This document shows, piece by piece, positions 10,012 to 18,129 of a DNA stretch of 64,000 bases. The notes under the pieces are model-generated. The model searched no databases. It saw only the letters and a program-made list of their open reading frames with translations, and had not been told where the DNA came from. A program made the translations under genes and the position numbers. Within the stretch, counting starts at the first letter, position 1. Each line of letters starts with the position of its first letter. The stretch covers positions 248,001 through 312,000 of the forward strand of contig CADECP010000002.1 in NCBI GenBank assembly GCA_902825875.1. Reading direction: 5' to 3'. This DNA comes from an uncultured Acidobacteriota bacterium. GTDB lineage: Bacteria; Acidobacteriota; Blastocatellia; RBC074.

Positions 10012-10078
10012 TTTTCGGCAGAGATTTCGCTCAAAAGCTTACCGAAAGTCCTGTTTGTCTTCTGAAAAACGATGCCGC

Positions 10079-10107
10079 ATGAAACATGAAATCCGCGCGT
10101 GAGTCAA
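10079..10107 (-). promoter_or_regulatory. Candidate sigma70-type promoter with palindrome, upstream of the lipid cluster
   Basis: On the minus strand TTGACT (10102-10107) and TTTCAT (10079-10084) are 17 bases apart and would start transcription about 60 bases before the acyl reductase. The -35 box lies within the palindrome GTCAAATTTGAC (10103-10114), itself flanked by GAGTCAAA and TTTGACTC (10101-10108, 10121-10128). This layout would suit a repressor operator. The -10 match is only 4 of 6. Confidence 0.3.
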
Positions 10108-10274
10108 ATTTGACATTTTGTTTGACTCGTAACGTTTCGGTGTCAGTCTGGCCTAACCTTTTGCTTGCGGAACAACCGCCTTGCTTTATGCTCCCGCCGC
10201 CAATCAGTAAGGCCACAATCATCAACACAAAGTTCGTGGCAGCCCCAAGAACATTTTTGCCAGAGGGTTATTGA

Positions 10275-10458
10275 ATGCCAGCCAATTTCGATCTGATTAT
10301 CACCGCCGACACGCCGAAGCTGCTCCGGCGGGCGAGGCGCGTTCACCTCGCTGGACGATTGGCTCGCTTCGCGGCAGGTGGATGTGGACGAATTGCAGGG
10401 GGCGGTGGATCAGTTGTTGGAACAGGTGCGGCAGTCGGCACTGTCAGCGCAACCGTAA
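10275..10458 (+). pseudogene. Frameshifted remnant of a small unknown gene (copy 1)
   Basis: An ATG at 10275 opens MPANFDLIITADTPKLLRRA, but this frame runs into repeat DNA. A +1 shift near 10340 gives FTSLDDWLASRQVDVDELQG and then AVDQLLEQVRQSALSAQP with a stop at 10456-10458. The end closely matches the end of the second fragment at 10664-10774, showing both derive from one small coding sequence. The family is not recognised. Whether the break is a real mutation or the two frames are unrelated cannot be settled here. Confidence 0.4.
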
Positions 10459-10514
10459 CTCGCCAAGGTTGCGCTGTTCTCCGCAAGCGTAGCGCAATCT
10501 CGCCAAGGTTGCGC
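10447..10514. repeat. Two REP hairpins, family B
   Basis: Two adjacent degenerate copies of the AGCGCAACC-TCGCCAA-GGTTGCGCT hairpin are present (10447-10476 and 10490-10514). They belong to the hairpin family that surrounds the RAYT transposase gene. Confidence 0.75.
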
Positions 10515-10639
10515 TGTTCGCGTGGCGTGAACTTCTGTAACAGCGAACGCCTCGCTCAGTGCCTGATGCACGGCGTGTCCACTTCGAACAAATAGCGCGG
10601 CTGCCGAGCGGCGCAAGCTTGGCGAGCTTGCGCTACGGT
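10501..10639. repeat. 139-bp direct repeat, copy A
   Basis: This segment is repeated at 11722-11860 with a single difference (TGTAA here, TGCAA there). It begins in a family B hairpin and ends in the related hairpin GCGCAAGCT-TGGCG-AGCTTGCGC (10611-10633). The two copies bracket the transposase gene and 1082 bases of spacer, so the interval could have moved, duplicated or recombined as a unit. Confidence 0.9.
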
Positions 10640-10663
10640 GAGACGATGCGCCCGCCTTTCAAT

Positions 10664-10774
10664 ATGAACCATAGATTTTGGAGGCAACAACGGGGATACA
10701 CGAACGAATTACAAGCGGCGGTAGATCAGTTATTGGAACAAGTTCGCCAGACTGTGCGATCTTCGCAACCGTAG
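10664..10774 (+). pseudogene. Remnant of the same small unknown gene (copy 2)
   Basis: An open frame of 36 codons, MNHRFWRQQRGYTNELQA then AVDQLLEQVRQTVRSSQP, ends at 10772-10774 directly before another REP hairpin. Its last 18 residues match the end of the fragment at 10275-10458. A short intact protein cannot be excluded, but the shared tail and differing heads suggest broken copies. Confidence 0.4.
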
Positions 10775-10797
10775 CGCAACCTCGCCAAGGTTGCGCT
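10773..10797. repeat. REP hairpin, family B
   Basis: AGCGCAACC-TCGCCAA-GGTTGCGCT: perfect 9-base arms and a 7-base loop. It is in one orientation, while the copy at 10897-10921 has the complementary loop, giving an inverted pair as in BIME elements. Confidence 0.85.
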
Positions 10798-10896
10798 GAT
10801 TGCGCAGGCGTCGCATTGATAGCCACGCACACGCTGAACTGAGTGCAATGGCTTGTAGGGATCTGTCCGTTCCGCAAAGATATTCGCAATGTGACC

Positions 10897-10921
10897 AGCG
10901 CAACCTTGGCGAGGTTGCGCT
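10897..10921. repeat. REP hairpin, family B, opposite orientation
   Basis: AGCGCAACC-TTGGCGA-GGTTGCGCT, 21 bases before the transposase start codon. The loop is the reverse complement of the loop at 10773-10797. It may be a substrate for the transposase and, as RNA, could affect its translation. Confidence 0.85.
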
Positions 10922-10942
10922 GCGGGCGCAATAGGTTTCACC

Positions 10943-11713
10943 ATGAACCAATACGATTACAAAGGGTATTACGGGCGCAACTTGCCGCACATACAGCCGC
11001 CAGAGGCGACGTTATTTGTTACGTTCCGGTTGGATGGTTCGTTGCCCCAGTCTGTGATCGAACAGTGGCGCGTCGAGAAGAAGCAGTTGGAAATGACGTT
11101 GGTGCGATGGGCTGCGCTCTCTCCGCCGGGAACCGTGCCCGACCCTGACGCCGTAGCCGAAGAAAAACTCAAACACCACCGCCGCTGGTTCAAGAAGTTC
11201 GAAGAAGTGTTGGACGGCGCGCAAACCGGGCCGTTGTGGCTAAAAGAAGCCGCCGTTGCCGCCATCGTGGACGAAGGCTTGCGCCATCGCGACGGCAAGG
11301 TCTATCGGCTGGACGCTTTTTGCGTCATGCCCAATCACGCACACGTCGTGTTTGCGCCCTACCTGACGGAAGAGTTGGCAGTGGCTTTGGCGGAAAAAAG
11401 GACTCAGGAGCGGCAGATGGCGTTGAGACAGATATTGCCTGCGGACGCGGATGAAAAGACGTGCCAGTTCGTGCTAGCTTCGATCATGGGCGCGCTCAAA
11501 GGCTGGACGGCGCGGCGTTGCAACGAAATCCTCAACCGCAGCGGACAATTTTGGCAACATGAGAGTTACGATCACATCATTCGCCAGCCCGGCGAATGGG
11601 AGCGTGTGGTCAATTACGTTATCAACAATCCGGTCAAAGCGGGCTTGGTTGTTAACGCACAAGACTGGCCTTGGAGCTATCGCCGGCAAACGGAGTCGCA
11701 ACAGGGACCGTAA
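10943..11713 (+). CDS. REP-associated tyrosine transposase (RAYT, Y1/HUH)
   Basis: A 256-residue member of the transposase IS200-like family (PF01797) of the RAYT group. The HUH metal-binding motif is His132-Ala-His134 in VMPNHAHVVF; the nucleophilic tyrosine is Tyr209 in HESYDHIIR, and the C-terminal VNYVINNPVKAGLV element typical of RAYTs follows. Known RAYTs cut and join single-stranded REP hairpins and are thought to spread them. Here hairpins lie 21 bases before the start and immediately after the stop. The protein is full length with both catalytic motifs intact, so it may be active. No terminal structure typical of an autonomous IS200/IS605 element was seen. Confidence 0.92.
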   Translation: MNQYDYKGYYGRNLPHIQPPEATLFVTFRLDGSLPQSVIEQWRVEKKQLEMTLVRWAALSPPGTVPDPDAVAEEKLKHHRRWFKKFEEVLDGAQTGPLWLKEAAVAAIVDEGLRHRDGKVYRLDAFCVMPNHAHVVFAPYLTEELAVALAEKRTQERQMALRQILPADADEKTCQFVLASIMGALKGWTARRCNEILNRSGQFWQHESYDHIIRQPGEWERVVNYVINNPVKAGLVVNAQDWPWSYRRQTESQQGP

Positions 11714-11736
11714 CGCAACCTCGCCAAGGTTGCGCT
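11714..11736. repeat. REP hairpin, family B, abutting the RAYT stop
   Basis: CGCAACC-TCGCCAA-GGTTGCG begins at the base after the transposase stop codon. It can also serve as a 3' stabilising hairpin of the transposase mRNA. Confidence 0.8.
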
Positions 11737-11860
11737 GTTCGCGTGGCGTGAACTTCTGCAACAGCGAACGCCTCGCTCAGTGCCTGATGCACGGCGTGTC
11801 CACTTCGAACAAATAGCGCGGCTGCCGAGCGGCGCAAGCTTGGCGAGCTTGCGCTACGGT
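11722..11860. repeat. 139-bp direct repeat, copy B
   Basis: Matches 10501-10639 at 138 of 139 positions. It ends in the hairpin GCGCAAGCT-TGGCG-AGCTTGCGC (11832-11854). Beyond 11860 the two copies diverge, which marks the edge of the duplicated unit. Confidence 0.9.
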
Positions 11861-11916
11861 TGCGGACGATTTCGCCAACGGCCAAGCTTTTACAAAACTG
11901 AAGCAGAACTCCGCGT

Positions 11917-13590
11917 TTACTTTGTGGACGGAGTGGCGAATTCCAGCACCTGTTTGTCCTGCAACAGTTTTTCTTTCAGTCTGGCGTAAGGCACGTCCTG
12001 CACAGCCAGCTTGCCGTCAATCGCCATTGCCGCCGCCGTCGCCGCCGATTGTCCCAGAATCATAAACACCGGTTCCATACGAATGCTGCCGTAAGCGATG
12101 TGCGAACTCGACACCGTGACCGGCACGAGCAGGTTTTCAATCTGCCCTCGTTTCGGAACCAACGAGCCATACGCAATCTGGTATGGGCCATTGGTTGAAA
12201 CTCCAATGTCGCCTTCGTTTTGGACGTAAGCGTCTTTGCCACTGCCGATGATGTAGCGTTGGATATTGTGCGAATCTATGCCGTAAGAACCCATTCCAAC
12301 CGATTCCGGCGTCGGGCGTCTTTTCAGCAATTCGTTTTCGGTCATGACGTAAGCGCCGATCATCCGCCGGGCTTCGCGGACGTAAATCTGGTGAGGCCAG
12401 TTGCCGTTGTCCTTGAACTCATCGCGCGCCAGTCCCCATTTGCGAAACTCTTCCTGAACGTCTTTCGGCACGCGCGGATCGTTGGCGATGAAATACAGCC
12501 AGCCTTTTTGGTATTGCTCGTGTTCGCGGATGATGGCTCGGCGGCGTTCATAACTTGCGTCGGGGTAGTCGTAATTCATCCCGATGTTGTCGGTGCTGAA
12601 AGGGCCGTGATTGTTGGTGTCGGTTTTGCGGTTGGGAATGCGGTCGAATTTTTGAAAAGTCTCGCGCCAGCCGGCCTGAAAAATTCTCAACAGTAATTCG
12701 TACTGCTTCGGATCGTAGCCAACAGGTTTGGGGAAGGGAACTCGGTTGTCGGCATGGTCGGTCAAACACATGCGAAAGCAATAAGCCTGGACTTTTTTGT
12801 CAGCCGCGCCGTAATCGCCCGGCGGCGCGGTTGAAATTCCGGGCAGCACGCCGCTTCGTGGATCGCCTGGAATTAGGTACGGGCTGATCTTTTCCTTGAC
12901 CGCGCCGAAATGATGTCGGTGATGCAGCACGCCGGTTTGCACGCCCGCCCATTGTTCGCCGTATTGATCTTTGGATTCGCGCCCGACGTGATAGCTGACG
13001 CTGGCGGCGGCCATCAAATCGCCTTCGTAAGTGGCGTCAATGAACATCTTCGCGGCGTAAGTTTTTCCGCTAAGGGTTCTGATGGAAACGATGCGCGCGC
13101 CGACTTTGCGAACGCCGGTTTTGCGGTTGAGCCATTCATTGCGAACGACAGGGATTTTGTGTTCGCGGATGAAATCTTCAAACACCTGTTCGGCAACGTG
13201 CGGCTCGAAAATCCACATCGTGCGATTTTCGCCGTCCAGCGCGACAGTGCCTTGTCCTTTGTTTCCGAACTGTTCGCGCTTTTCCTGTCGCCAGGCTTCG
13301 GGCTTTTGATAATGCTGATAAACGCGATGATAAAACTCTCGCGCCAACCCGCCGATGACGGCTTTGTTGCCTGTGTCGGTGAAGCCAAGCCCGCCGCTGG
13401 AAAGTCCGCCCAGGTATTTGTCCGGCGAAACGATGATGACCGTTTTGCCCATTTGCCTGGCTTGAACGGCGGCAGTTACGGCGGCGGCTGTGCCGCCGTA
13501 AATCACCAGATCGTATTGTGTCGCCGAGTGAATCCCCGCCGGGAACAAAAGAATTACCGTCGCCAGCAACAGCCAGAATTGTTTTCGCAT
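11917..13590 (-). CDS. Secreted FAD-dependent oxidoreductase (FAD_oxidored family)
   Basis: A 557-residue protein with a Sec signal peptide (MRKQFWLLLATVILLFPAGI, cleavage near HSA). The dinucleotide-binding start is DLVIYGGTAAAVTAAVQARQ at 27-46, followed by GGLSSGGLGFTDTGNK, characteristic of the PF12831 FAD oxidoreductases often found in Acidobacteria, Planctomycetes and Bacteroidetes. These are commonly predicted to act on sugars or related compounds in the periplasm; the substrate is unknown. The gene is monocistronic and converges on the RAYT island. The C-terminal part (SSHIAYGSIRMEPVFM, then GQSAATAAAMAI) is intact, so the enzyme appears complete. Confidence 0.87.
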   Translation of the reverse strand: MRKQFWLLLATVILLFPAGIHSATQYDLVIYGGTAAAVTAAVQARQMGKTVIIVSPDKYLGGLSSGGLGFTDTGNKAVIGGLAREFYHRVYQHYQKPEAWRQEKREQFGNKGQGTVALDGENRTMWIFEPHVAEQVFEDFIREHKIPVVRNEWLNRKTGVRKVGARIVSIRTLSGKTYAAKMFIDATYEGDLMAAASVSYHVGRESKDQYGEQWAGVQTGVLHHRHHFGAVKEKISPYLIPGDPRSGVLPGISTAPPGDYGAADKKVQAYCFRMCLTDHADNRVPFPKPVGYDPKQYELLLRIFQAGWRETFQKFDRIPNRKTDTNNHGPFSTDNIGMNYDYPDASYERRRAIIREHEQYQKGWLYFIANDPRVPKDVQEEFRKWGLARDEFKDNGNWPHQIYVREARRMIGAYVMTENELLKRRPTPESVGMGSYGIDSHNIQRYIIGSGKDAYVQNEGDIGVSTNGPYQIAYGSLVPKRGQIENLLVPVTVSSSHIAYGSIRMEPVFMILGQSAATAAAMAIDGKLAVQDVPYARLKEKLLQDKQVLEFATPSTK

Positions 13591-13779
13591 GATTTCCTCT
13601 TGATGAGTGTGAAGTTTGAACGCGGGCGAGATTTAATCTGCTTCACTTCGGAAAGACAAGATTCGAGTGGCAAAAAATTCCTGCCGCCTTCGTTCTTTGC
13701 CTGTGCCATACTAAAAGTGGCGCTCCCAAATGCTCAGCGATTTGGCATCGCTGGAAATTATTCAATCGAGAGGTGTCGT

Positions 13780-14547
13780 TTGCAGTCCAAGTTTTTCCGC
13801 TACCCGCAACTTTTCCTTTTGCTTTTAATCGTCTTCAGCATCAGCCCGGCTCAGTCTCCGAGTTCAAAAACCGCCGCTGGTCGCCGTATCAGTTTTGCCG
13901 AAGGGCAAAAGCTGGTCGCCAATGAAACCGAAGGCAATCTGACCAAACAGCCCGGCAAATTCACGCGCACCAAACTCAGCGACGGACGTGTGCTGGAATT
14001 GTTTTATCCGATCACGGTTTCTCTTTCTTCGCGCAAAGGCAAAACGGCGACGGCTCCGGGATACGGCGTGCTGTACGAATCCGAAGCGTCGTTCAAGGAA
14101 ACCAGCCGCCCGCGTCACGCGCTGGAAGAATTGATTCCGGACGCGCGCGTTTTTGTCGGCAGCGTTCCGATGCACGTGATGAAGCTGGAAAAACGAATCG
14201 GCAAACTGGATTATTCGCGCGGAAGTTTGCGGCGGCTGGATAATTTGATTGCGGGATATTTGACTTCGCACACTACGGCGCAAACCGAACAGCCTTTCTT
14301 TCAACAGGTGACGGCGTATTACGGCGAAGTGTTGCGCCGCGAACTGAAAGGCGAATGGAAAGTGCGAGAAATGAAACTCGGCGTGGCTCGCGTGCAGACC
14401 GAACCGAATGTCGAATTCGTTCACGGCGGCAAAACCAAAGAACTCAAACCCTGGAGCACAGTTTTGCGCGCAATGTCCGACGAAGATTCGCGCGGTGTTC
14501 GGCTGTCGAAACTTTTTGATGATGAATTGCGCGCGGCCAGGCAGTGA
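13780..14547 (+). CDS. Exported protein of unknown function
   Basis: A 255-residue protein. The frame is open much further upstream, but that part is only the antisense of the FAD oxidoreductase. A TTG at 13780 follows GAGAGG with a 6-base spacer and starts a clear signal peptide (LQSKFFRYPQLFLLLLIVFS, cleavage near PAQS), so this start is chosen. The mature part is basic, with an alternating polar pattern (KTAAGRRISFAEGQKL, then LEKRIGKLDYSRGSLRRLDN). No family is recognised and no catalytic motif is evident. It lies upstream of the Big_2/LVIVD protein by 54 bases and may be co-transcribed with it. Likely periplasmic or outer surface. Confidence 0.65.
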   Translation: MQSKFFRYPQLFLLLLIVFSISPAQSPSSKTAAGRRISFAEGQKLVANETEGNLTKQPGKFTRTKLSDGRVLELFYPITVSLSSRKGKTATAPGYGVLYESEASFKETSRPRHALEELIPDARVFVGSVPMHVMKLEKRIGKLDYSRGSLRRLDNLIAGYLTSHTTAQTEQPFFQQVTAYYGEVLRRELKGEWKVREMKLGVARVQTEPNVEFVHGGKTKELKPWSTVLRAMSDEDSRGVRLSKLFDDELRAARQ

Positions 14548-14601
14548 AGCTTTCTTACAGCAGCTTCTACTTTGCCGCGTGACTAAAATCTATTTGGAAT
14601 C

Positions 14602-16629
14602 ATGAAAAAATCTGTCTGTTGTCATGCCTTTAGGCGATTGGTTTTGGCATTGGTGCTGGTGACGTTGTTACTTCAAGGCGGAACAGCCAGCAATTTTTTC
14701 GATGGTTCTTTCCAGGTTTCAGGCCAGCAGAGTTCAGTCAGAGTTTCTATTGCTCCTGCCAACGCCGAAGCCGAAGTCGGTCGGCAACTTCAACTAAAAA
14801 CTTTCATCACGGACGAACGCGGTCGCCAAACCGAAGTCAAAGCCGGTTACTGGATTGTCCTGCCTAACGAATTGGCTACTGTGGATGGTGACGGCAAAAT
14901 CAGTTTGCTGGCCGCAGGTGACGTTCAAGTCGTCGCCATCGTCAATGGCAAACAGGCTCGCGCGACGATTCGTGTCAAAGCAGCGCGCGCCGCGAAAATT
15001 GAAATCGCGCCTTTTTCTGAATCGCTGGCCGTCGGTGAACAATTCAAACTGACCGCAAAAGTCTTTGATGCCAGCGGCGCACAAAACAGAGATGCCCGGT
15101 TGAGTTGGCGTTCGGCCAATCCGACTGTGGCAACGGTTGATCAAATCGGTCAAATCACTGCGCGGTCAGTTGGCAAAACGACAATCACTGCCAGTGTTGT
15201 CAACTCCGATGGCGTGACAGGCAGTTTGATCGTTGAGGTCGTCAACAGCGATGTTCACAGTTTGAATCTGGAGCCGCGTTTGATAACAGCGCGAACCGGC
15301 GATGTGATTCGGTTTAACGCTTCGGCAAAAACTGCCGAAGGAGCTTCAGCCAGGTTTGCCAAAGTTCGCTGGTCGGTCGGCGGCGAAGGCGCTCAGATGG
15401 AAAATGACGGCAGATTTGTGGCCGAGCTTCCAGGCAAGCTTGACGTGACTGCTTCGGCAGGTGGGCAATCGGCGAAAAGCACTGTCACGGTTTCGGCTCG
15501 CGGCGTCGAGCGCGAACTGGAAACCATCGGGAGAATTCCGCTCGGAGCAATTCAGGCTTCGGAGTTGTGGCCGTTCGGCAATTATTTATATGTTGCGACA
15601 TTGAAAGACGAGCTTCGGGTTTACGACATTTCCGATCCGACAAAACCCTTGTTGACCGAGACGTTGAAAATTGACGCGCGCGCGATTTTGGATATCAGTT
15701 TGACGGCGGATGGTCGCGTTGGAGTTTTGACCCGCGAAGGCGCTTCGAATCGTCAAAACGGAGTCCTGTTTTTGGATACGTCCAATCTGGCTCATCCGAA
15801 AATTCTTTCGGCTTTTACCGAAACGATTAGCGGAGCGGTTCACAACGCATTCATTGACGGCCATTATGTTTACTTGACTGATGACGCGACCGGTTCGATG
15901 CGCGTGCTGGATTTCCGCAACGCCAAACAGCCAAAACAAGTTGGACGTTGGGAATTGGGCTTGCCGGTTGCAAAAGTCCAAAATGACCACGATGCAGGCA
16001 TGTCTATGGGTGAGCGGCATCTTCATGATGTTCAGGTCAAAGACGGATTGGCTTATCTGGCCTACTGGCGTGACGGCTTGGTGATTCTGGATGTAGGCGC
16101 TGGAATTCGCGGAGGAAGCCCCGAACAGCCGAAACTGGTCAGCCAATTTCGATTCAATCACGCGGATTTGTACGGCAAAGGCTGGCTGGCGGGGACGCGC
16201 GAAGTCTTTCGGCATAAAAATTATGTGTTCGTCGGCGACGAAGTCATTCCGGCGGAATTCGACCCGACCAAAGGGGTCAGGCGTATCGGGCGTGGAATGC
16301 TTCATGTGATTGACGTAAGCGACGTCGCCAATCCGCGCAGAATCGCCGAATATGTTTTGCCAGAGGGCGGCGCTTACAATGTCTGGGCGGAAAATGATCT
16401 GCTGGCGATGGGCTATTACGGCGGCGCAGGTCGGTTGCTGGATGTGTCCGGCGAACTGGCAGGAAATCTGGCTCGGCAAGGCCGCGAAATCGTTCGGCTG
16501 CAAATTCCGCGAACGCCTGAATTCGCCAGCGTCGCACAATTCACTTTCGGTGCCAGGATTTTTGGCGACCTGATTCTGTTCAACGACGTGCATACCGGAA
16601 TCTGGATTACCAAACTGAAACAAAAATGA
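14602..16629 (+). CDS. Secreted Big_2 / LVIVD-repeat protein
   Basis: A 675-residue protein with a signal peptide (RRLVLALVLVTLLLQGG). Residues ~45-300 form three bacterial Ig-like (Big_2) domains with the usual pattern of AEVGRQLQLKTFITDERG and SANPTVATVDQIGQITA. Residues ~305-670 contain LVIVD repeats (PF08309), as in LYVATLKDELRVYDISDPTK, HYVYLTDDATGSMRVLDF, GLAYLAYWRDGLVILDVGAG and VIDVSDVANPRRIAEY, which fold as a beta-propeller. Proteins of this kind are surface or periplasmic and their function is unknown. The stop overlaps the next start (ATGA at 16626-16629), so it is translationally coupled to a cytoplasmic sugar kinase, an unexpected partner. Confidence 0.85.
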   Translation: MKKSVCCHAFRRLVLALVLVTLLLQGGTASNFFDGSFQVSGQQSSVRVSIAPANAEAEVGRQLQLKTFITDERGRQTEVKAGYWIVLPNELATVDGDGKISLLAAGDVQVVAIVNGKQARATIRVKAARAAKIEIAPFSESLAVGEQFKLTAKVFDASGAQNRDARLSWRSANPTVATVDQIGQITARSVGKTTITASVVNSDGVTGSLIVEVVNSDVHSLNLEPRLITARTGDVIRFNASAKTAEGASARFAKVRWSVGGEGAQMENDGRFVAELPGKLDVTASAGGQSAKSTVTVSARGVERELETIGRIPLGAIQASELWPFGNYLYVATLKDELRVYDISDPTKPLLTETLKIDARAILDISLTADGRVGVLTREGASNRQNGVLFLDTSNLAHPKILSAFTETISGAVHNAFIDGHYVYLTDDATGSMRVLDFRNAKQPKQVGRWELGLPVAKVQNDHDAGMSMGERHLHDVQVKDGLAYLAYWRDGLVILDVGAGIRGGSPEQPKLVSQFRFNHADLYGKGWLAGTREVFRHKNYVFVGDEVIPAEFDPTKGVRRIGRGMLHVIDVSDVANPRRIAEYVLPEGGAYNVWAENDLLAMGYYGGAGRLLDVSGELAGNLARQGREIVRLQIPRTPEFASVAQFTFGARIFGDLILFNDVHTGIWITKLKQK

Positions 16630-17615
16630 ATCAACAACGCGCACAAGAAATCTTAAACCAGTTCCCGAATCATAAACTGATCGTGCTTGGGGATTTGATG
16701 CTGGATGAATTCATCTGGGGCGAAGTCCGTCGCATTTCGCCGGAAGCTCCGGTTCCGGTCGTCGAAGTCAAACGCGAATCCTGGCATCTGGGCGGAGCAG
16801 GGAATGTTGTTTCCAATTTGATCGAATTGGGCGCGAAAGCTTTGCCGATTGGCATTATCGGCGATGACGAAGCAGGCGGGTTGATGCGTCGCAAGTTCGC
16901 AGAACGCGGAGCGGCAACAGACGGATTGATTATTGAAGATTCTCGCCCTACTACACGAAAGACGCGGATTGTGGCTCACAGCCAGCAAATGGTCAGGGCC
17001 GACCGCGAAGATCGTTCGCCAATTTCTGCTGACATTGAAGATAGAGTCATTGCAGTGTTCAAGACAGCTTTATGCGAAGCCGAAGCCGTCATCATTTCCG
17101 ATTACGACAAAGGCTTGCTGACGCCGCGAGCGCTGGAGGCTGTGATTTCGGCAACGCGCGCGGCTGGCAAAATTGTCTGCCTCGACCCGAAGATCAAAAA
17201 CTTCCTCAGCTATCAGAACGTGGATGTCATAACGCCCAACCAACCCGAAGCCGAACGAGCCAGCGGAATTGAAATCGTGGACGATGCTTCGCTGATTGCC
17301 GCCGCTCATCGAATCCGCGAATTACTGATCTGCGCCAACGTTCTGATTACGCGAGGCGAACACGGCATGAGCTTGCTGGATGCCGAAGACCGGCTGACTC
17401 ATATTCCGACGGTTGCGCGCGAAGTCTACGACGTGACAGGCGCTGGTGACACAGTGATCGCCACGCTGGCTTTGGCAATGGCTACGGGAGCGAGTGTTGC
17501 TGACGCAGCAGTCATTGCCAATCACGCTGCCGGAGTCGTTGTTGCGAAAGTGGGCACTGCCACAGTGACACCAACCGAACTTGCGGAAACTTTGTTGGAT
17601 TTAGATGCGCCATGA
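16626..17615 (+). CDS. rfaE1: D-glycero-beta-D-manno-heptose-7-phosphate kinase (RfaE1 domain)
   Basis: A 329-residue PfkB-family kinase matching the first domain of HldE: LIVLGDLMLDEFIWGEVRRI and SPEAPVPVVEV near the start, WHLGGAGNVVSNL, ISDYDKGLLTP, VITPNQPEA, and the catalytic DVTGAGDTV with Asp275. It phosphorylates heptose-7-phosphate to the 1,7-bisphosphate in ADP-heptose synthesis for LPS core. The nucleotidyltransferase half of HldE is absent, so this is the stand-alone form. The 4-base overlap with the LVIVD gene indicates coupled translation. Other heptose genes are not in the window. Confidence 0.88.
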   Translation: MNQQRAQEILNQFPNHKLIVLGDLMLDEFIWGEVRRISPEAPVPVVEVKRESWHLGGAGNVVSNLIELGAKALPIGIIGDDEAGGLMRRKFAERGAATDGLIIEDSRPTTRKTRIVAHSQQMVRADREDRSPISADIEDRVIAVFKTALCEAEAVIISDYDKGLLTPRALEAVISATRAAGKIVCLDPKIKNFLSYQNVDVITPNQPEAERASGIEIVDDASLIAAAHRIRELLICANVLITRGEHGMSLLDAEDRLTHIPTVAREVYDVTGAGDTVIATLALAMATGASVADAAVIANHAAGVVVAKVGTATVTPTELAETLLDLDAP

Positions 17616-17787
17616 AGGGAAGTTTTTCGCCAAATTGAGCATGCGCAACTGGTTATACCATCCCAAATCCGAAAAAATGGATGAAGCATGTTGGTACACT
17701 GACAAAATTTCGGCTTCGTTCCTTTTCAAGCCACTCTTACTTTCTTACACACCCCAAAGCCAAATCGAGAAAAAATTTTCCTACTTA

Positions 17788-18025
17788 AGGTTGCCATAAC
17801 AGGCAACTTAGCCCATTACCCGAAATCGTGTCCCCAAATTCAAATTTTCGGATGCTACACTTCGTGCCGTGTTCTTTCATTGCTTCGACTAACGCCGTGA
17901 AGTTCTTTCACGTTTGCGGTTGCAGTCTCGAACCGCGAAAAGAAGCCCAAACGAAACGAATGGATAAAAAAAACGTGAATAGGTGCCCCTGCTCAGTCAA
18001 TGCTGAGTTCGCTTTGTGAAAAGCG
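17788..18025 (+). ncRNA. Candidate structured 5' leader upstream of the 3D-domain gene
   Basis: The 514-base gap 17616-18129 has no convincing gene but holds a series of hairpins on the plus strand: GTTGCC/GGCAAC (17790-17807), CCGAAA/TTTCGG (17820-17850), CGTGAA/TTCACG (17896-17912), GCGGTT/AACCGC (17916-17936), CTCAG/CTGAG (17992-18007) and CGCTTT/AAAGCG (18010-18025), then GAGGGAAGAG. The series precedes a cell-wall gene by ~105 bases. I could not match it to a known riboswitch class (c-di-AMP, cobalamin and c-di-GMP were considered). It could also be chance folding. Confidence 0.3.
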
Positions 18026-18129
18026 AGGGAAGAGATTTGATTGTGGCCTTTGTGTCCGATCCGCACAGAGGGGAAGCGTTAGTTTGAAGTCGGTTCAACG
18101 CCCTAATGTGGGCCATAACAAGGAGACGA

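Noticed and set aside
10275-10595. 106-codon plus-strand frame starting MPANFDLIITAD
   Set aside because: It runs through REP hairpins; only the first ~20 codons look coding, and a shifted frame carries the better C-terminal match.
12910-13779. Long plus-strand open frame before the gene at 13780
   Set aside because: It is antisense to the FAD oxidoreductase and has no similarity to any family; the signal peptide begins at the TTG at 13780.
17828-18019. 63-codon frame in the leader region
   Set aside because: No ribosome site; overlaps the hairpins.
17896-18025. Leader as a cobalamin, c-di-AMP or c-di-GMP riboswitch
   Set aside because: The conserved boxes of these classes could not be found, although hairpins exist.
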